DNA from: Homoserinimonas sp044769865
Lineage (GTDB): Bacteria > Actinomycetota > Actinomycetes > Actinomycetales > Microbacteriaceae
Length of the DNA: 64,000 bases
Direction of reading: 5' to 3'
Assembly: GCF_044769865.1 (NCBI RefSeq)
Contig: NZ_JBIZWA010000002.1
Location: forward strand, 1-64,000
The stretch's first letter is position 1; each line of letters starts with the position of its first letter. Made by a program: the position numbers and the translations under genes. Positions 32,320-40,687 of the stretch are shown here, one piece after another. The notes under the pieces were generated by a model. The model ran no database searches. It was not told the origin of the DNA and saw only the letters and a list, made by a program, of their open reading frames with translations.

Positions 32320-32967
32320 GTGAGTACGCGAGGGTTTCATCGCGCATCCCGGGCCGGGGGAACCAGGTCAGGTGATGCCCTGTTGTCGACCCGTATGCAC
32401 GGGCGCCTCGCACTTCAGATCTTCGCATTCACGGTTGCGGCTGGCGTCATGGCGGTGTCGGTGGTTGCCCCGAACATGCCGCAGACGGCACAGGCCGGTG
32501 CCGATGCATCCGTGACTCCGGATGCAGCCGTGGCGCAGTCGATCTCGGTCGCATCCGTCGCAGCGTTGCAGCCGCTCGGCCGCGACAGCTTCCAGGCCGA
32601 GCGCTACGTGCCGCCGCCGCCTCCCAAGGTTTCCGCCGGTGCGCCGGCTGCTGGCAGCCCGGACCCGGGCTCGGCCAAAGCCATTGCCTATGACATGGTC
32701 GCGGCACGCGGATGGGGTGTCGACCAGTACGACTGCCTTGTGGCCCTCTGGAACAAGGAGTCAGGCTGGAACACCTTCGCGCACAACCCCTCGAGCGGTG
32801 CCTACGGCATCCCGCAGTCCCTGCCCGGCAACAAGATGGCCTCGGCGGGGGCCGACTGGGCGACAAACCCCGCGACGCAGATCACCTGGGGACTCGGCTA
32901 CATCCAGGGCCGCTACGGCACGCCCTGCGGCGCCTGGGGGGCCAGCCAGGCCAAGGGCTGGTACTAA
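32320..32967 (+). CDS. Secreted lysozyme-fold protein (aggregation-promoting-factor-like C-terminus)
   Basis: 215 residues from GTG. A long basic N-terminus and one hydrophobic segment (LALQIFAFTVAAGVMAVSVV, about 31-50) form the signal/anchor. A Pro/Ala linker containing VPPPPPKVS follows. The C-terminal domain (about 120-215) has YDCLVALWNKESGWNTFAHNPSSGAYGIPQSLPG, typical of APF/resuscitation-like transglycosylases with the catalytic Glu in KESGW. Probably remodels peptidoglycan. Confidence 0.87.
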   Translation: MSTRGFHRASRAGGTRSGDALLSTRMHGRLALQIFAFTVAAGVMAVSVVAPNMPQTAQAGADASVTPDAAVAQSISVASVAALQPLGRDSFQAERYVPPPPPKVSAGAPAAGSPDPGSAKAIAYDMVAARGWGVDQYDCLVALWNKESGWNTFAHNPSSGAYGIPQSLPGNKMASAGADWATNPATQITWGLGYIQGRYGTPCGAWGASQAKGWY

Positions 32968-32968
32968 C

Positions 32969-32974
32969 TACACT
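32969..32974 (+). promoter_or_regulatory. -10 TACACT for a leaderless transcript
   Basis: TACACT overlaps the end of the secreted gene's stop region and lies 6 bases before the ATG at 32981. Confidence 0.4.
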
Positions 32975-32980
32975 GGGGTG

Positions 32981-33274
32981 ATGCCCCGCTCCAATCGTCC
33001 TCGCGGCCGTCGTCGGCCAGCAGGGGAGGAGCGCGACCTCGCGGCCGTCGTGCTTGGCGGGCGCCGCACCGAGTCGAAGCGCGACGGCGAGTGGACTGTG
33101 CAGCCTGTGACGGGCGCTTCAGCGGTCAAGTCGTACTCGTGCCCCGGATGCCCCACGGCAATCACGCCCGGCACTCCGCACGTCGTCACGTGGCGTGCTG
33201 ACTCGATGCTGGGCGACGAGCGCGCGCTCGCTGAGCGGCGCCACTGGCATTCGCACTGTTGGAAGATCAAGTAG
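32981..33274 (+). CDS. Conserved small actinobacterial protein with Cys/His pattern
   Basis: 97 residues. Very basic start (PRSNRPRGRRRPAGEERDL), then SYSCPGCPTAITPGTPHVVTW and RRHWHSHCWKIK. The C-P-G-C pair plus the C-terminal H-x-H-x-C could bind a metal ion. Similar small proteins are widespread in actinobacteria, sometimes labelled ATP/GTP-binding without basis. Function unknown. Followed by the hydrolase gene after 9 bases. Confidence 0.85.
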   Translation: MPRSNRPRGRRRPAGEERDLAAVVLGGRRTESKRDGEWTVQPVTGASAVKSYSCPGCPTAITPGTPHVVTWRADSMLGDERALAERRHWHSHCWKIK

Positions 33275-33283
33275 GGAGGCACG

Positions 33284-34006
33284 ATGACCGAGACGATCGA
33301 GATCAAGGCTGGCGTGGAGCTGCCCGCCCGGCGCGAGGACATCGAACTCCACACGAGCGACGGGCTGACGCTCGTGGGTGAGCTCGCGCTGCCGCTCGAC
33401 CGAGAGCCCGTCGCGACCATGCTCGCGCTGCATCCGCTGCCGACCGCGGGCGGCTTCATGGACTCGCACATCATCCGTAAGGCTGCCGCGCGGCTGCCAG
33501 CGCTGAGCGACATCGCGGTGCTGCGGTTCAACTTCCGCGGCACGACCTCGCCGCGTGGCACGAGCGGCGGTGAGTTCGGCGACGGTGTCGACGAGGCCTG
33601 GGACCTTCGGGCGGCCGTGGAGTTCGTGCACTGGCGCGGCCTGCCCGCGCCCTGGCTGGTCGGCTGGTCATTCGGCACGGAGGTCGCGCTCAAGCACGGG
33701 CGCAGCTACGACATCCCCGGCGTTGTGCTGCTCTCGCCGCCGTTGCGCCGCACGAGTGATGCGGAGCTGGCGGCGTGGGCGGGCAGCGGCAAGCGGATGA
33801 TCGCAGTCGTTCCCGAGTTCGACGACTTCCTGCGTCCAGACGAGGCGGCGCAGCGTTTCGCGGCGGTCCCCGAGGCGGAGGTCATCGCCGTGGAGGACGG
33901 CAAGCACCTGTGGGTGGGGGAGAAGCAGACGCGGAGGGTGCTTAACGAGATCGTCGAGCGGCTCAACCCGGACCGTGCGCCGCTGCCGACGACCTACCCG
34001 AGCTGA
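33284..34006 (+). CDS. Alpha/beta hydrolase
   Basis: 240 residues. Nucleophile elbow G-W-S-F-G near 127 (LVGWSFGTEVAL), oxyanion-side HPLPTAGGFMDS, candidate acid in VVPEFDDFLRPDEA and histidine in GKHLWVGEKQTR near 207. It resembles the YjfP/dienelactone-type intracellular group with RFNFRGTTSPRGTSGG. Substrate unknown. GGGAGG precedes the ATG. Confidence 0.88.
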   Translation: MTETIEIKAGVELPARREDIELHTSDGLTLVGELALPLDREPVATMLALHPLPTAGGFMDSHIIRKAAARLPALSDIAVLRFNFRGTTSPRGTSGGEFGDGVDEAWDLRAAVEFVHWRGLPAPWLVGWSFGTEVALKHGRSYDIPGVVLLSPPLRRTSDAELAAWAGSGKRMIAVVPEFDDFLRPDEAAQRFAAVPEAEVIAVEDGKHLWVGEKQTRRVLNEIVERLNPDRAPLPTTYPS

Positions 34007-34022
34007 CCCCCACCGGGAGGGC

Positions 34023-35066
34023 TCAGAGCTCGTTTTGCCGCGGGATGAAGACCTGCTTGACGATGATGAGGACCGACGCGGCGACGGGGATTGCCACGAG
34101 CGCGCCGAGCACGCCGAGCAGCGCGCCACCGGCGAGGGCCGCGATGACGACGAGCACGCCCGGGACCTTCACCGCCCGGTTCATGATGCGCGGGTTGATG
34201 ACGTAGGCCTCAATCTGCATGTAAATGAGGTACCAGATCGCGGCGAAGAGCACGGTGGGCCAGCCATTGAACGCGAGCACGCCCAGCACGATGATCGTCG
34301 AACCCGTGAGCGTTCCCACGAGCGGCACGAGACTGAAGAGGAACGCGATGAACGCGAGCAGCACGGAATACTTGGCGCCGATGATCGACAGGAAGATGAA
34401 GCTCAGTACGCCGTTCGTGAGCGCGAGGGTCGCCTGGCCGACGACGTAGCGTCCCACCGACTCGATCACCTGCTCTGCGATGTCGATGAACTTGCCGCGC
34501 TTCGACGCTGGGACGAGCTGGTAGATGCCGCGCTTCATGGTGTGGAGCGATGACACGAAGTACAGGGTCAGGATGAGGATGATCACGGCCCCGAAGGCGG
34601 CGGTCGCGATGCCGATGCCCGCCTGGAGGACGCCACCGCCGATTGAGAAGAAGTCGAGCTCCTCGACGAACTTTGTGACCTCCTCGAAGACCAGAGGCAC
34701 GTCGAGCGCGGGGAAGATCCGCTGCACTTCTCTGGCGAGTTCGCCGTTCTGGGTGAGCTCAATGATCTCGAGCACCTGGTCGGCGAGACGCTCGACCTGC
34801 TCGACGATGACCGGGATGAGTGCGAAGACGAGTCCCGTGGCCGCGCCGACGACGCCGGCCAACACCGTGAGGATGGCTGCCCAGCGTGGGAAGCGCTTTC
34901 GCTCGAGGAAGGACACGAGCGGGTCGAGGCCCAGGGCGATGAAGAGCGCGGCACCGATGTAGGTGAGAATCGTCGCGAGGCTCCCGATCGCCGTGCCGAT
35001 GCCGATCGCGACGAGCGCGCCGAGTGCTGCGAAGAGCCCGAATCGGAAGGCGTTCTGGATCTTCAT
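34023..35066 (-). CDS. AI-2E (PerM/YdiK) family membrane protein
   Basis: 347 residues with about eight membrane helices and the typical amphipathic region (VEQVERLADQVLEIIELTQNG) between helices 3 and 4. Conserved LVPLVGTLTGS and QIEAYVINPRIMNRAVKVP segments identify the AI-2E exporter family, some of whose members are Na+/H+ antiporters or export autoinducer-2. GGGAG is 6 bases before the ATG. The gene starts 15 bases after the filament protein stop on the same strand, so they are probably one operon. Confidence 0.92.
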   Translation of the reverse strand: MKIQNAFRFGLFAALGALVAIGIGTAIGSLATILTYIGAALFIALGLDPLVSFLERKRFPRWAAILTVLAGVVGAATGLVFALIPVIVEQVERLADQVLEIIELTQNGELAREVQRIFPALDVPLVFEEVTKFVEELDFFSIGGGVLQAGIGIATAAFGAVIILILTLYFVSSLHTMKRGIYQLVPASKRGKFIDIAEQVIESVGRYVVGQATLALTNGVLSFIFLSIIGAKYSVLLAFIAFLFSLVPLVGTLTGSTIIVLGVLAFNGWPTVLFAAIWYLIYMQIEAYVINPRIMNRAVKVPGVLVVIAALAGGALLGVLGALVAIPVAASVLIIVKQVFIPRQNEL

Positions 35067-35081
35067 CGGGCTCCCGTGGTG

Positions 35082-37661
35082 TTAGTTGTCGCCGGAGATC
35101 CTCTCCGCCTCCTTGAGCATGCCACGGAGGTTCTCGAAGTACCCCGCGACCGCGTCTCGCTCGATCCTAATCTTGGCAAGCCGTTCCTCGGCCTCCGACA
35201 CGAGCCGTGCCGAGTCGCGCTCGGCCTCGTCGACGATGGCCCGCGCGCGCTTCTCGGCGTTGGCGAGGATCTCCGCTGCGGTCGCAGAGGTCTCTTCCCG
35301 CAGGGCTCGCGCCTCCGCCCTCGAAGTCGCCTCGAGCTGCTCGGCCTCCGCCCGCTTCTCGGCTGCGCGCTTGGTGGCGTCGGCGAGTTGGGCCTGGGCC
35401 TCCTCGAGGTACTTCTGCGTCTGGGCGACCGCCTCCTGCTGTTTCGCCAGGAAGTCCTTCTCTGCTTCGTCACGCCGGGCCGTGAGTTCGACGTCGAGGT
35501 CGATGCGTGCCTGCTCGGTCTCTCGCTCGATGGTGGCGCGTGCCTCATCGGCCTCAGCAGCGAGAGCCGCCCGCACCGTCTCGTCCTCGTGCTTGAGCGC
35601 TGCGCGCTGGGCCGCTGCTTCACGAGCGAGGTCCTTGCGCTGCTTCTCGACGTCGTGCCGGAGCCGCTCGAGCGACGTCGTCGTCTCCTCCTCGGCGGCT
35701 GCCCGGCGCTTGGCGATCTCGAGCTCCAGTTCGGCCCGGGCGCGGCTGACCTCTTCTTCGAGTTCGCTGCGTGCGCGCGTCGTCTGCTCGTGGAGCGTCG
35801 TGCGCGTCGTCGTCGATTCCTCCTCGAGGTCGGCACGCGTCTGCGCGGCTTCGCGCTCGAGTGCAGCGCGCACCCGCTCCGCTTCCTGCTCGAGGGTCGT
35901 GCGGATGCGCGTGGCCTCCGCCTCGAGTTCGCCGCGCACGCGGCTCGTCTCCTCCTGCAGGCGAGCGGTCTCCTCTGCCACATGCTGCTCGAGCTCGGCG
36001 GTACGGGCTGCGAGTTCGCGGTCGATCGCGGCACGCTTCGACGAGACTTCTTGGTTGACCTTCGCGCGCTTGGTCGCGACCTCTTGGTCGGTCTCGCTGC
36101 GCTTGCTGTCGACCTCCTGGTCGATCTGGCTGCGCTTGGTCTCTACTTCCTGGTCTATCTCGTTGCGCTTCGCCGCAACTTCCTGGTCGATCTCGCTGCG
36201 CTTGCGGTCGACCTCTTCGTCGATCTCGCTGCGACGAGTCTCGATCTCCCGTTCGAGCTCCTGCATGCGGGCTTCGATCGTGCGTTCGAGCTCCTGGGCG
36301 CGGGTCTCGAGTTCGCGTTCGAGTTCGAGAGTGCGCGACTCGATGTCCCGTTCGAGCTCGTCCCTCCGAGTCGATACTTCAAGGTCGATTGCGGACTGCT
36401 TGCTCGCGACCTCCTGATCCACCGCACTTCGCTTCGCGGCGACCTCCTGGTCGATCGCCGAACGCTTGGTCGCGACTTCCTGGTCGATATCGGAGCGCTT
36501 GGCGTCGACCTCTTGGGCGATCTCCGCCGTGCGCGTGGCGATTTCCTGCTCCAGTTCCTCGCGTCGGTTCGTGATCTCTCGGTCGAGCTCGCTGCGCCGG
36601 GTGAGGATCTCGTGCTCGAGGGCGGCTCGCTGTTCGGTTGTCTCGCGTTCGAGCTCAGCACGGGCATCCGCTGTCTCGGTCGCGAGTTGGGCCTTCGCCT
36701 CTGCCGTCTCGCGCGCGAGCGCGGCGTGCGCCTCGCTCGTCTCGCGTTCGAGGGCACCGCGAGCTTCGCGGGTGTCACGCTCGAGTGCGCCACGCGCCTC
36801 CGCGGTGTCGAGTTCGAGCGAGGTGCGGGCCTCGGCGATCTCTCGTTCCAACTCGGCGCGAGTGGACTCGACGGTGGCCGCCAGTTCCGCCTGCGTCTGC
36901 TCAACGTGCCGGTCGAGGTCGGTGCGCTTCTGCTCGATCTCGCGCTCGAGGTCGCCGCGCTGCTTCTCGCTCTCGGCCGTGAACTCTGCCCTGCCTCGTT
37001 CCGTGTCACGGGCGAGGGCGGCGGCGGTTTCCCGGGCTTCGCCGACTTCGCGATCCACCACAGCACGCAGTTCGGCGACCTCACGCTCTGCTTCGGCCCG
37101 AACGGCCGCGGCCTCGCGCTTGGCGCTCGTGCGCACTTCGGCTGCTTCAGTTGCGACAGCACCACGGATGCTCGCAGCCTCGCGCAGCGCGTCTTGCGTC
37201 AGCGTCTCAGCCTCGGTGCGCGCCCGGGTGACAAGGTCGTCGGCTTCAGTGCGCGCGTCCGCCAGCATCTTGTCGGCGCGTGCTGTGGCATCGGCGAGCA
37301 GGCCGTCGGCGGCCTCTGCGGCCTCGGCTCGAAGCGCCTGCACCTCTGCCTGCACGGTGCTGCGGAGCTTCTCGGCGTCGATGTCGGCCTGGCTGATGAG
37401 TCGGGTCGACTGCTCCTCGGCGACGCGAAGTGTGTTCTCGAGCTTGGTGCCGAGGCCCGCGTACGTGGGGCTGCCGGTCTCGTCGAGTTCGGCCTGGAGG
37501 TCGTCGACCGTCGCCTTGAGCCGCTTGATCTCCTTGGTGGCTTCTGCCTTGTCAGCATTGGCCTTGATGAGTTCGCGGCGAAGATCCTGGAGGGCGGAGT
37601 CGACCTCCTCGCGGTTGTAGCCGCGCATTGTGGTGCTGAACGATCCCTCGTCGATGGGCAC
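35082..37661 (-). CDS. Giant DivIVA-type coiled-coil (hendecad) filament protein
   Basis: 859 residues from GTG, with AGGAGA 6 bases upstream. N-terminus FSTTMRGYNREEVDSALQDL has the DivIVA membrane-binding pattern, followed by coiled coil (about 25-60). After an Ala/Glu-rich section, residues 234-739 are 46 consecutive 11-residue repeats with no break, many reading KRSxIDQEVxx. A 120-residue helical tail follows. This architecture recalls the actinobacterial polarity/filament proteins Scy and FilP, so it may act as a cytoskeletal scaffold at cell poles or septa. Partner operon gene is an AI-2E-type membrane protein. Function is inferred. Confidence 0.85.
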   Translation of the reverse strand: MPIDEGSFSTTMRGYNREEVDSALQDLRRELIKANADKAEATKEIKRLKATVDDLQAELDETGSPTYAGLGTKLENTLRVAEEQSTRLISQADIDAEKLRSTVQAEVQALRAEAAEAADGLLADATARADKMLADARTEADDLVTRARTEAETLTQDALREAASIRGAVATEAAEVRTSAKREAAAVRAEAEREVAELRAVVDREVGEARETAAALARDTERGRAEFTAESEKQRGDLEREIEQKRTDLDRHVEQTQAELAATVESTRAELEREIAEARTSLELDTAEARGALERDTREARGALERETSEAHAALARETAEAKAQLATETADARAELERETTEQRAALEHEILTRRSELDREITNRREELEQEIATRTAEIAQEVDAKRSDIDQEVATKRSAIDQEVAAKRSAVDQEVASKQSAIDLEVSTRRDELERDIESRTLELERELETRAQELERTIEARMQELEREIETRRSEIDEEVDRKRSEIDQEVAAKRNEIDQEVETKRSQIDQEVDSKRSETDQEVATKRAKVNQEVSSKRAAIDRELAARTAELEQHVAEETARLQEETSRVRGELEAEATRIRTTLEQEAERVRAALEREAAQTRADLEEESTTTRTTLHEQTTRARSELEEEVSRARAELELEIAKRRAAAEEETTTSLERLRHDVEKQRKDLAREAAAQRAALKHEDETVRAALAAEADEARATIERETEQARIDLDVELTARRDEAEKDFLAKQQEAVAQTQKYLEEAQAQLADATKRAAEKRAEAEQLEATSRAEARALREETSATAAEILANAEKRARAIVDEAERDSARLVSEAEERLAKIRIERDAVAGYFENLRGMLKEAERISGDN
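35445..36962 (-). repeat. 46 in-frame 33-bp units encoding 11-residue hendecads
   Basis: The DNA repeats with a 33-bp period inside the filament gene, coding residues 234-739. The most alike units are numbers 14-18 (36369-36533) and 23-29 (36006-36236), all near KRSxIDQEVAx. A three-residue slip (SEK, residues 231-233) separates this block from shorter 11-residue stretches upstream. Such DNA is prone to unit gain or loss. Confidence 0.85.
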
Positions 37662-37711
37662 GGTCGTCTCCTGTGTTCGTCGAATCAGCGATCGGCTGGT
37701 TCCGCTAGCCG

Positions 37712-37717
37712 AGTTTA
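37712..37717 (-). promoter_or_regulatory. -10 TAAACT for the filament gene
   Basis: On minus, TAAACT gives an expected start near 37705 and a leader of about 44 bases with AGGAGA before the GTG. Confidence 0.4.
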
Positions 37718-37833
37718 GTCGGTGGGGGACAGCGACCTGATTCGAGCCCTCGTTCTCCTCTGTGAGCAATCCTCCTCGCATCTTCATCCCGGGGCATTCA
37801 GCCCGCTGTTAGGAGGCATACAGGCTCGATGAC

Positions 37834-37839
37834 TAGTGT
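37834..37839 (+). promoter_or_regulatory. -10 TAGTGT for the membrane-lipoprotein gene
   Basis: Expected start near 37846, so this gene has a leader of about 115 bases, unlike most neighbours. Confidence 0.35.
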
Positions 37840-37960
37840 GGAATGTCTTTGCCTGCCGTATCGGCACCCGAACAAGCGGGCGCCACTGGCCGACTGACCG
37901 GGGAATCCTTCGTGTCGGCGGCACCCCAGATCCGACACGGCACCGAGAGAGGAGGGTTCG

Positions 37961-39742
37961 TTGCGCTTTGTAGCAGCGATCGTCAGCTTCGTTCTTGCCT
38001 TCGTACTGATCGGTCTCGGCCTCGCCCAGCGAACCGTGTTCGCGGGACCGGAACGTCTCGTCGCGGAAACGTCGTCGATGGATGACGCGCCCCTGACGCT
38101 CATCGAGAGCGAGACACTCCACGCACACGACGGCCGGCAGCGTCTGAACATCAGCGGACCGGGGGACATCGTGGCCGTGTACGGCCGAACTGCCGACGTG
38201 CAGGCCTGGGTCGGCGAGGCGTCCCACAACGTACTGACGTTCGACGAGGAGTCGGGCTCGCTCGAGGCGGAACTCGTCGAGGGCGAGGAAGAGACCGTGC
38301 CGAGCGCGCTGGGCTCTGACCTGTGGCTGGCGGAGTACACGGGCGAAGCCGCCCTGACGTTCATGGCCAATGTGCCGGAGGGCATCTCTGTGCTTGTCAT
38401 GTCGGACGGCGAGGAGGCGGCACCGAAGGACGTCAGCATCGCGTGGCCACTCGACAATCGCACGCCGTGGGCTGGACCGCTCATCGTCGCCGGTGTTGTG
38501 CTGCTCGTCGCGGGAATCGGCCTCTATCTCTGGGCGCTCTCGCACTGGCGTCGGATGCGAGGCCCGCGCCGCAAGTCGGGCAAGGGGCAGAAGATGCCGC
38601 GGCCGCCGAAGTACAGCGCCCGCAAGGCTGCAAAGGCAGTGCGCCCCGCGGCACCGCAGCCGGATGCTCCCGCGCGTGGACGGCGTTCGGGCCGGGCACG
38701 GATCGCCGTCGTGCCTGGGCTGCTCGTCGGCTCACTCCTGTTCACTGGCTGCTCACCCGACATGTGGCCGCGCATCGATGCCCCCGAGCCCTCGCCATCG
38801 GCGACCGCGGGTGCCGAGGCCAGCGTGACAGCACTGAAAGATGTCGCGGTCACGGAGGCGCAACTTCGCACGATCATGGCGGACATCGCCACGGTTGCCA
38901 CCGAGGCCGACGCGGCGCTCGATGCCGACCTGCTGGCGACCCGTTTCGAGGGGCCGGCGCTGGAGATGCGCAAGTCCAACTACGTCATGCGCGCCGCCGA
39001 CGGTGCTCAGCCGGCACCCACAACAGTGCATGCCGAGCCGATCGCACTCTCGCTGCCGCAGCAGACGGATGCCTGGCCCCGCGTTGCGCTCGTGATCGTG
39101 CAGGATCCCGAGGACGAGACGGTCGTGCCGATGGCCTACGTACTGCAGCAGGAGTCCCCGCGCGAGAACTATCGCGTGCAGTACGGCGTCAAACTGCAGG
39201 CGACCGAGGCACCCTTCCCGCAGGTCGCCGCAGAGACGGTCGGCGCCGTGCGCTATTCGCCCGACAACAAGTTCCTGAAGCTCACGCCCGAGCAGGTCGC
39301 TGCGGCGTATGCCGATGTGCTGCTGAACGGCACCGCGAGCGAGTACGCCGAGGAGTTCGACCTCGAGAACGACTCCTTCCTCGCGATCGCGGGTCCGGAT
39401 GCCCGTGCCACCCGTGCCGCCGCAGTCTCCGGTCCCGTGGCACTCGCAACGACCCCCGCGGAGGGAACGGGCGAGCGCATCGCTCTCGCGACCAACGACA
39501 CCGGTGCGCTTCTGACGCTGAACTTCGGTGACACCGAGACCGTCACGCCGACGGAGGCCGGCGCCACCATCAGCGTGGGGCCGACGGTAAAGTTGATGAC
39601 TGGCCTCACCGAGACGACCAAGGGTGTCTTCGTCACCTACGGCTACCAGCTGCTCTTCTATGTGCCGCCGGCAGGCAGTGACGAGAAGATCCGTCTCATT
39701 GGGGCGACCGAAGGCGTGACAGCGGCAGGAGAACTCCCATGA
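37961..39742 (+). CDS. Membrane protein with internal lipoprotein-like signal, unknown function
   Basis: 593 residues from TTG; GGAGGG lies 5 bases upstream. An N-terminal helix (FVAAIVSFVLAFVLIGLGLA), a beta-rich extracellular part, a second helix (about 168-190: AGPLIVAGVVLLVAGIGLYLWAL) and a basic linker (SARKAAKAVRPAAPQ) come first. Near residue 245 comes GLLVGSLLFTGCSPD, which looks exactly like a lipoprotein signal with lipobox. The remaining 330 residues are an extracytoplasmic domain I cannot assign. The two halves may be separate genes joined, or the second could be made from an internal start. The stop overlaps the next ATG. Confidence 0.75.
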   Translation: MRFVAAIVSFVLAFVLIGLGLAQRTVFAGPERLVAETSSMDDAPLTLIESETLHAHDGRQRLNISGPGDIVAVYGRTADVQAWVGEASHNVLTFDEESGSLEAELVEGEEETVPSALGSDLWLAEYTGEAALTFMANVPEGISVLVMSDGEEAAPKDVSIAWPLDNRTPWAGPLIVAGVVLLVAGIGLYLWALSHWRRMRGPRRKSGKGQKMPRPPKYSARKAAKAVRPAAPQPDAPARGRRSGRARIAVVPGLLVGSLLFTGCSPDMWPRIDAPEPSPSATAGAEASVTALKDVAVTEAQLRTIMADIATVATEADAALDADLLATRFEGPALEMRKSNYVMRAADGAQPAPTTVHAEPIALSLPQQTDAWPRVALVIVQDPEDETVVPMAYVLQQESPRENYRVQYGVKLQATEAPFPQVAAETVGAVRYSPDNKFLKLTPEQVAAAYADVLLNGTASEYAEEFDLENDSFLAIAGPDARATRAAAVSGPVALATTPAEGTGERIALATNDTGALLTLNFGDTETVTPTEAGATISVGPTVKLMTGLTETTKGVFVTYGYQLLFYVPPAGSDEKIRLIGATEGVTAAGELP

Positions 39743-40683
39743 CCAACGTTCCCCCCTCCGGCGCGCACCTCCGTGGTGCCGTCGACCTCTCGTCCCTCGT
39801 GCGGCCTCCCCAGCAGCAGGCAGCCGCTCCGGCCGGCGGCCAGCAGGCTGGTGCCCCGGCGTCGGGCACGATGACCGTGCCATCGCTCGTGCTCGAGAGT
39901 GGCGACGCCGCACTCCAGGGCCTGCTCGAACTCTCCAACACCGTGCCGGTGGTCGTGGAGTTCAATGCCGGCGAACCGTGGCAAGGCATCGCATCCGTCG
40001 TCAAGTCCTTCGGCGGGCGTCTCGTGCTCGCGAGCGTCGATGCGACTCGTAACCCGCAGCTGCAGCAGGCGTTCAACGTCGCGGCCGTGCCGACCGTCGC
40101 TGCCATCGTGGCGGGGCGACCCCTCGCGCTGTTCGAGGGTGAGGTCGCCGAGGACCAGCTCCGGGCCGTGTTTGAGCAGCTCCTTGCCCTTGCGGCGCAG
40201 AACGGTGTCTCGGGCACCGTGACCGTGGACGGCCAGCAGGCAGATGATGCCGAGCCGCAGGAGGAGCCACTTCCGCCCCTGCACCAGGAGGCGTACGACG
40301 CGATCGAGCGGGGCGACTTCCCCACGGCGATTGCGGCATACGAGAAGGCCATCGCGCAGGATCCGCGTGACCAGCTCGCGGTGGCCGGCCTCGCGCAGGT
40401 GTCGCTGCTCAACCGGCTCTCCGGTAAGACCGCGGCGCAGATCCGCACCGCGGCCGCCGACGCGCCCAAGGACCTCGACGCGCAACTCGATGTCGCCGAC
40501 CTCGACGTCTCGGGCGGTCACCTCGAGGATGCGTTCGCGCGCCTCCTCGACCTCTTCATCGCGCTCGACCAAGACGGCCGCGACCGCGTGCGCACGCGCC
40601 TGCTCGAATATTTCGAGGTCGCCGGAGCGGAGGACCCGCGGGTCGTCACCGCCCGTCGGCAGCTGACGAACCTGCTCTACTGA
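39739..40683 (+). CDS. Thioredoxin-TPR co-chaperone (YbbN/CnoX-like)
   Basis: 314 residues. Thioredoxin-like domain (about 48-150: VVVEFNAGEPWQGIASVVKSF ... VAAVPTVAAIVAGRPL) in which C-x-x-C is replaced by EPWQG, so it cannot do thiol exchange. Tetratricopeptide-like helices follow (about 185-314: HQEAYDAIERGDFPTAIAAYEKAIAQDP). YbbN in E. coli hands clients to DnaK and GroEL. ATG overlaps the previous stop (ATGA), so the two are coupled. Convergent with glgB, 4 bases apart. Confidence 0.88.
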   Translation: MTNVPPSGAHLRGAVDLSSLVRPPQQQAAAPAGGQQAGAPASGTMTVPSLVLESGDAALQGLLELSNTVPVVVEFNAGEPWQGIASVVKSFGGRLVLASVDATRNPQLQQAFNVAAVPTVAAIVAGRPLALFEGEVAEDQLRAVFEQLLALAAQNGVSGTVTVDGQQADDAEPQEEPLPPLHQEAYDAIERGDFPTAIAAYEKAIAQDPRDQLAVAGLAQVSLLNRLSGKTAAQIRTAAADAPKDLDAQLDVADLDVSGGHLEDAFARLLDLFIALDQDGRDRVRTRLLEYFEVAGAEDPRVVTARRQLTNLLY

Positions 40684-40687
40684 GCCG

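Larger units (their letters stand above)
37662..37960. other. Divergent intergenic region, filament gene / membrane-lipoprotein gene
   Basis: 299 bases. It holds a TAAACT -10 for the filament gene (37712-37717, minus), a TAGTGT -10 for the plus-strand gene (37834-37839), and a leader of about 115 bases ending in GGAGG at 37951. A short in-frame ORF from 37843 looks like shadow sequence. Nothing else recognised. Confidence 0.6.

Noticed and set aside
35445..36962. Regular 33-bp DNA repeats considered as a CRISPR array
   Set aside because: There are no spacers: each unit is in frame and codes an 11-residue helix turn. No cas genes are nearby.
35076..37718. An 880-codon open frame antisense to the filament protein
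   Set aside because: Long antisense frames arise because the sense gene is extremely rich in Glu/Arg/Ala codons with G or C at position 3. The frame's protein is low-complexity Leu/Arg, there is no promoter or ribosome site, and the sense strand shows a clear DivIVA-type protein.
37843..38085. 80-codon ORF in the leader of the 37961 gene
   Set aside because: Its ATG lies only 3 bases after the -10, so it would be upstream of the transcription start, and it overlaps the downstream gene in another frame.
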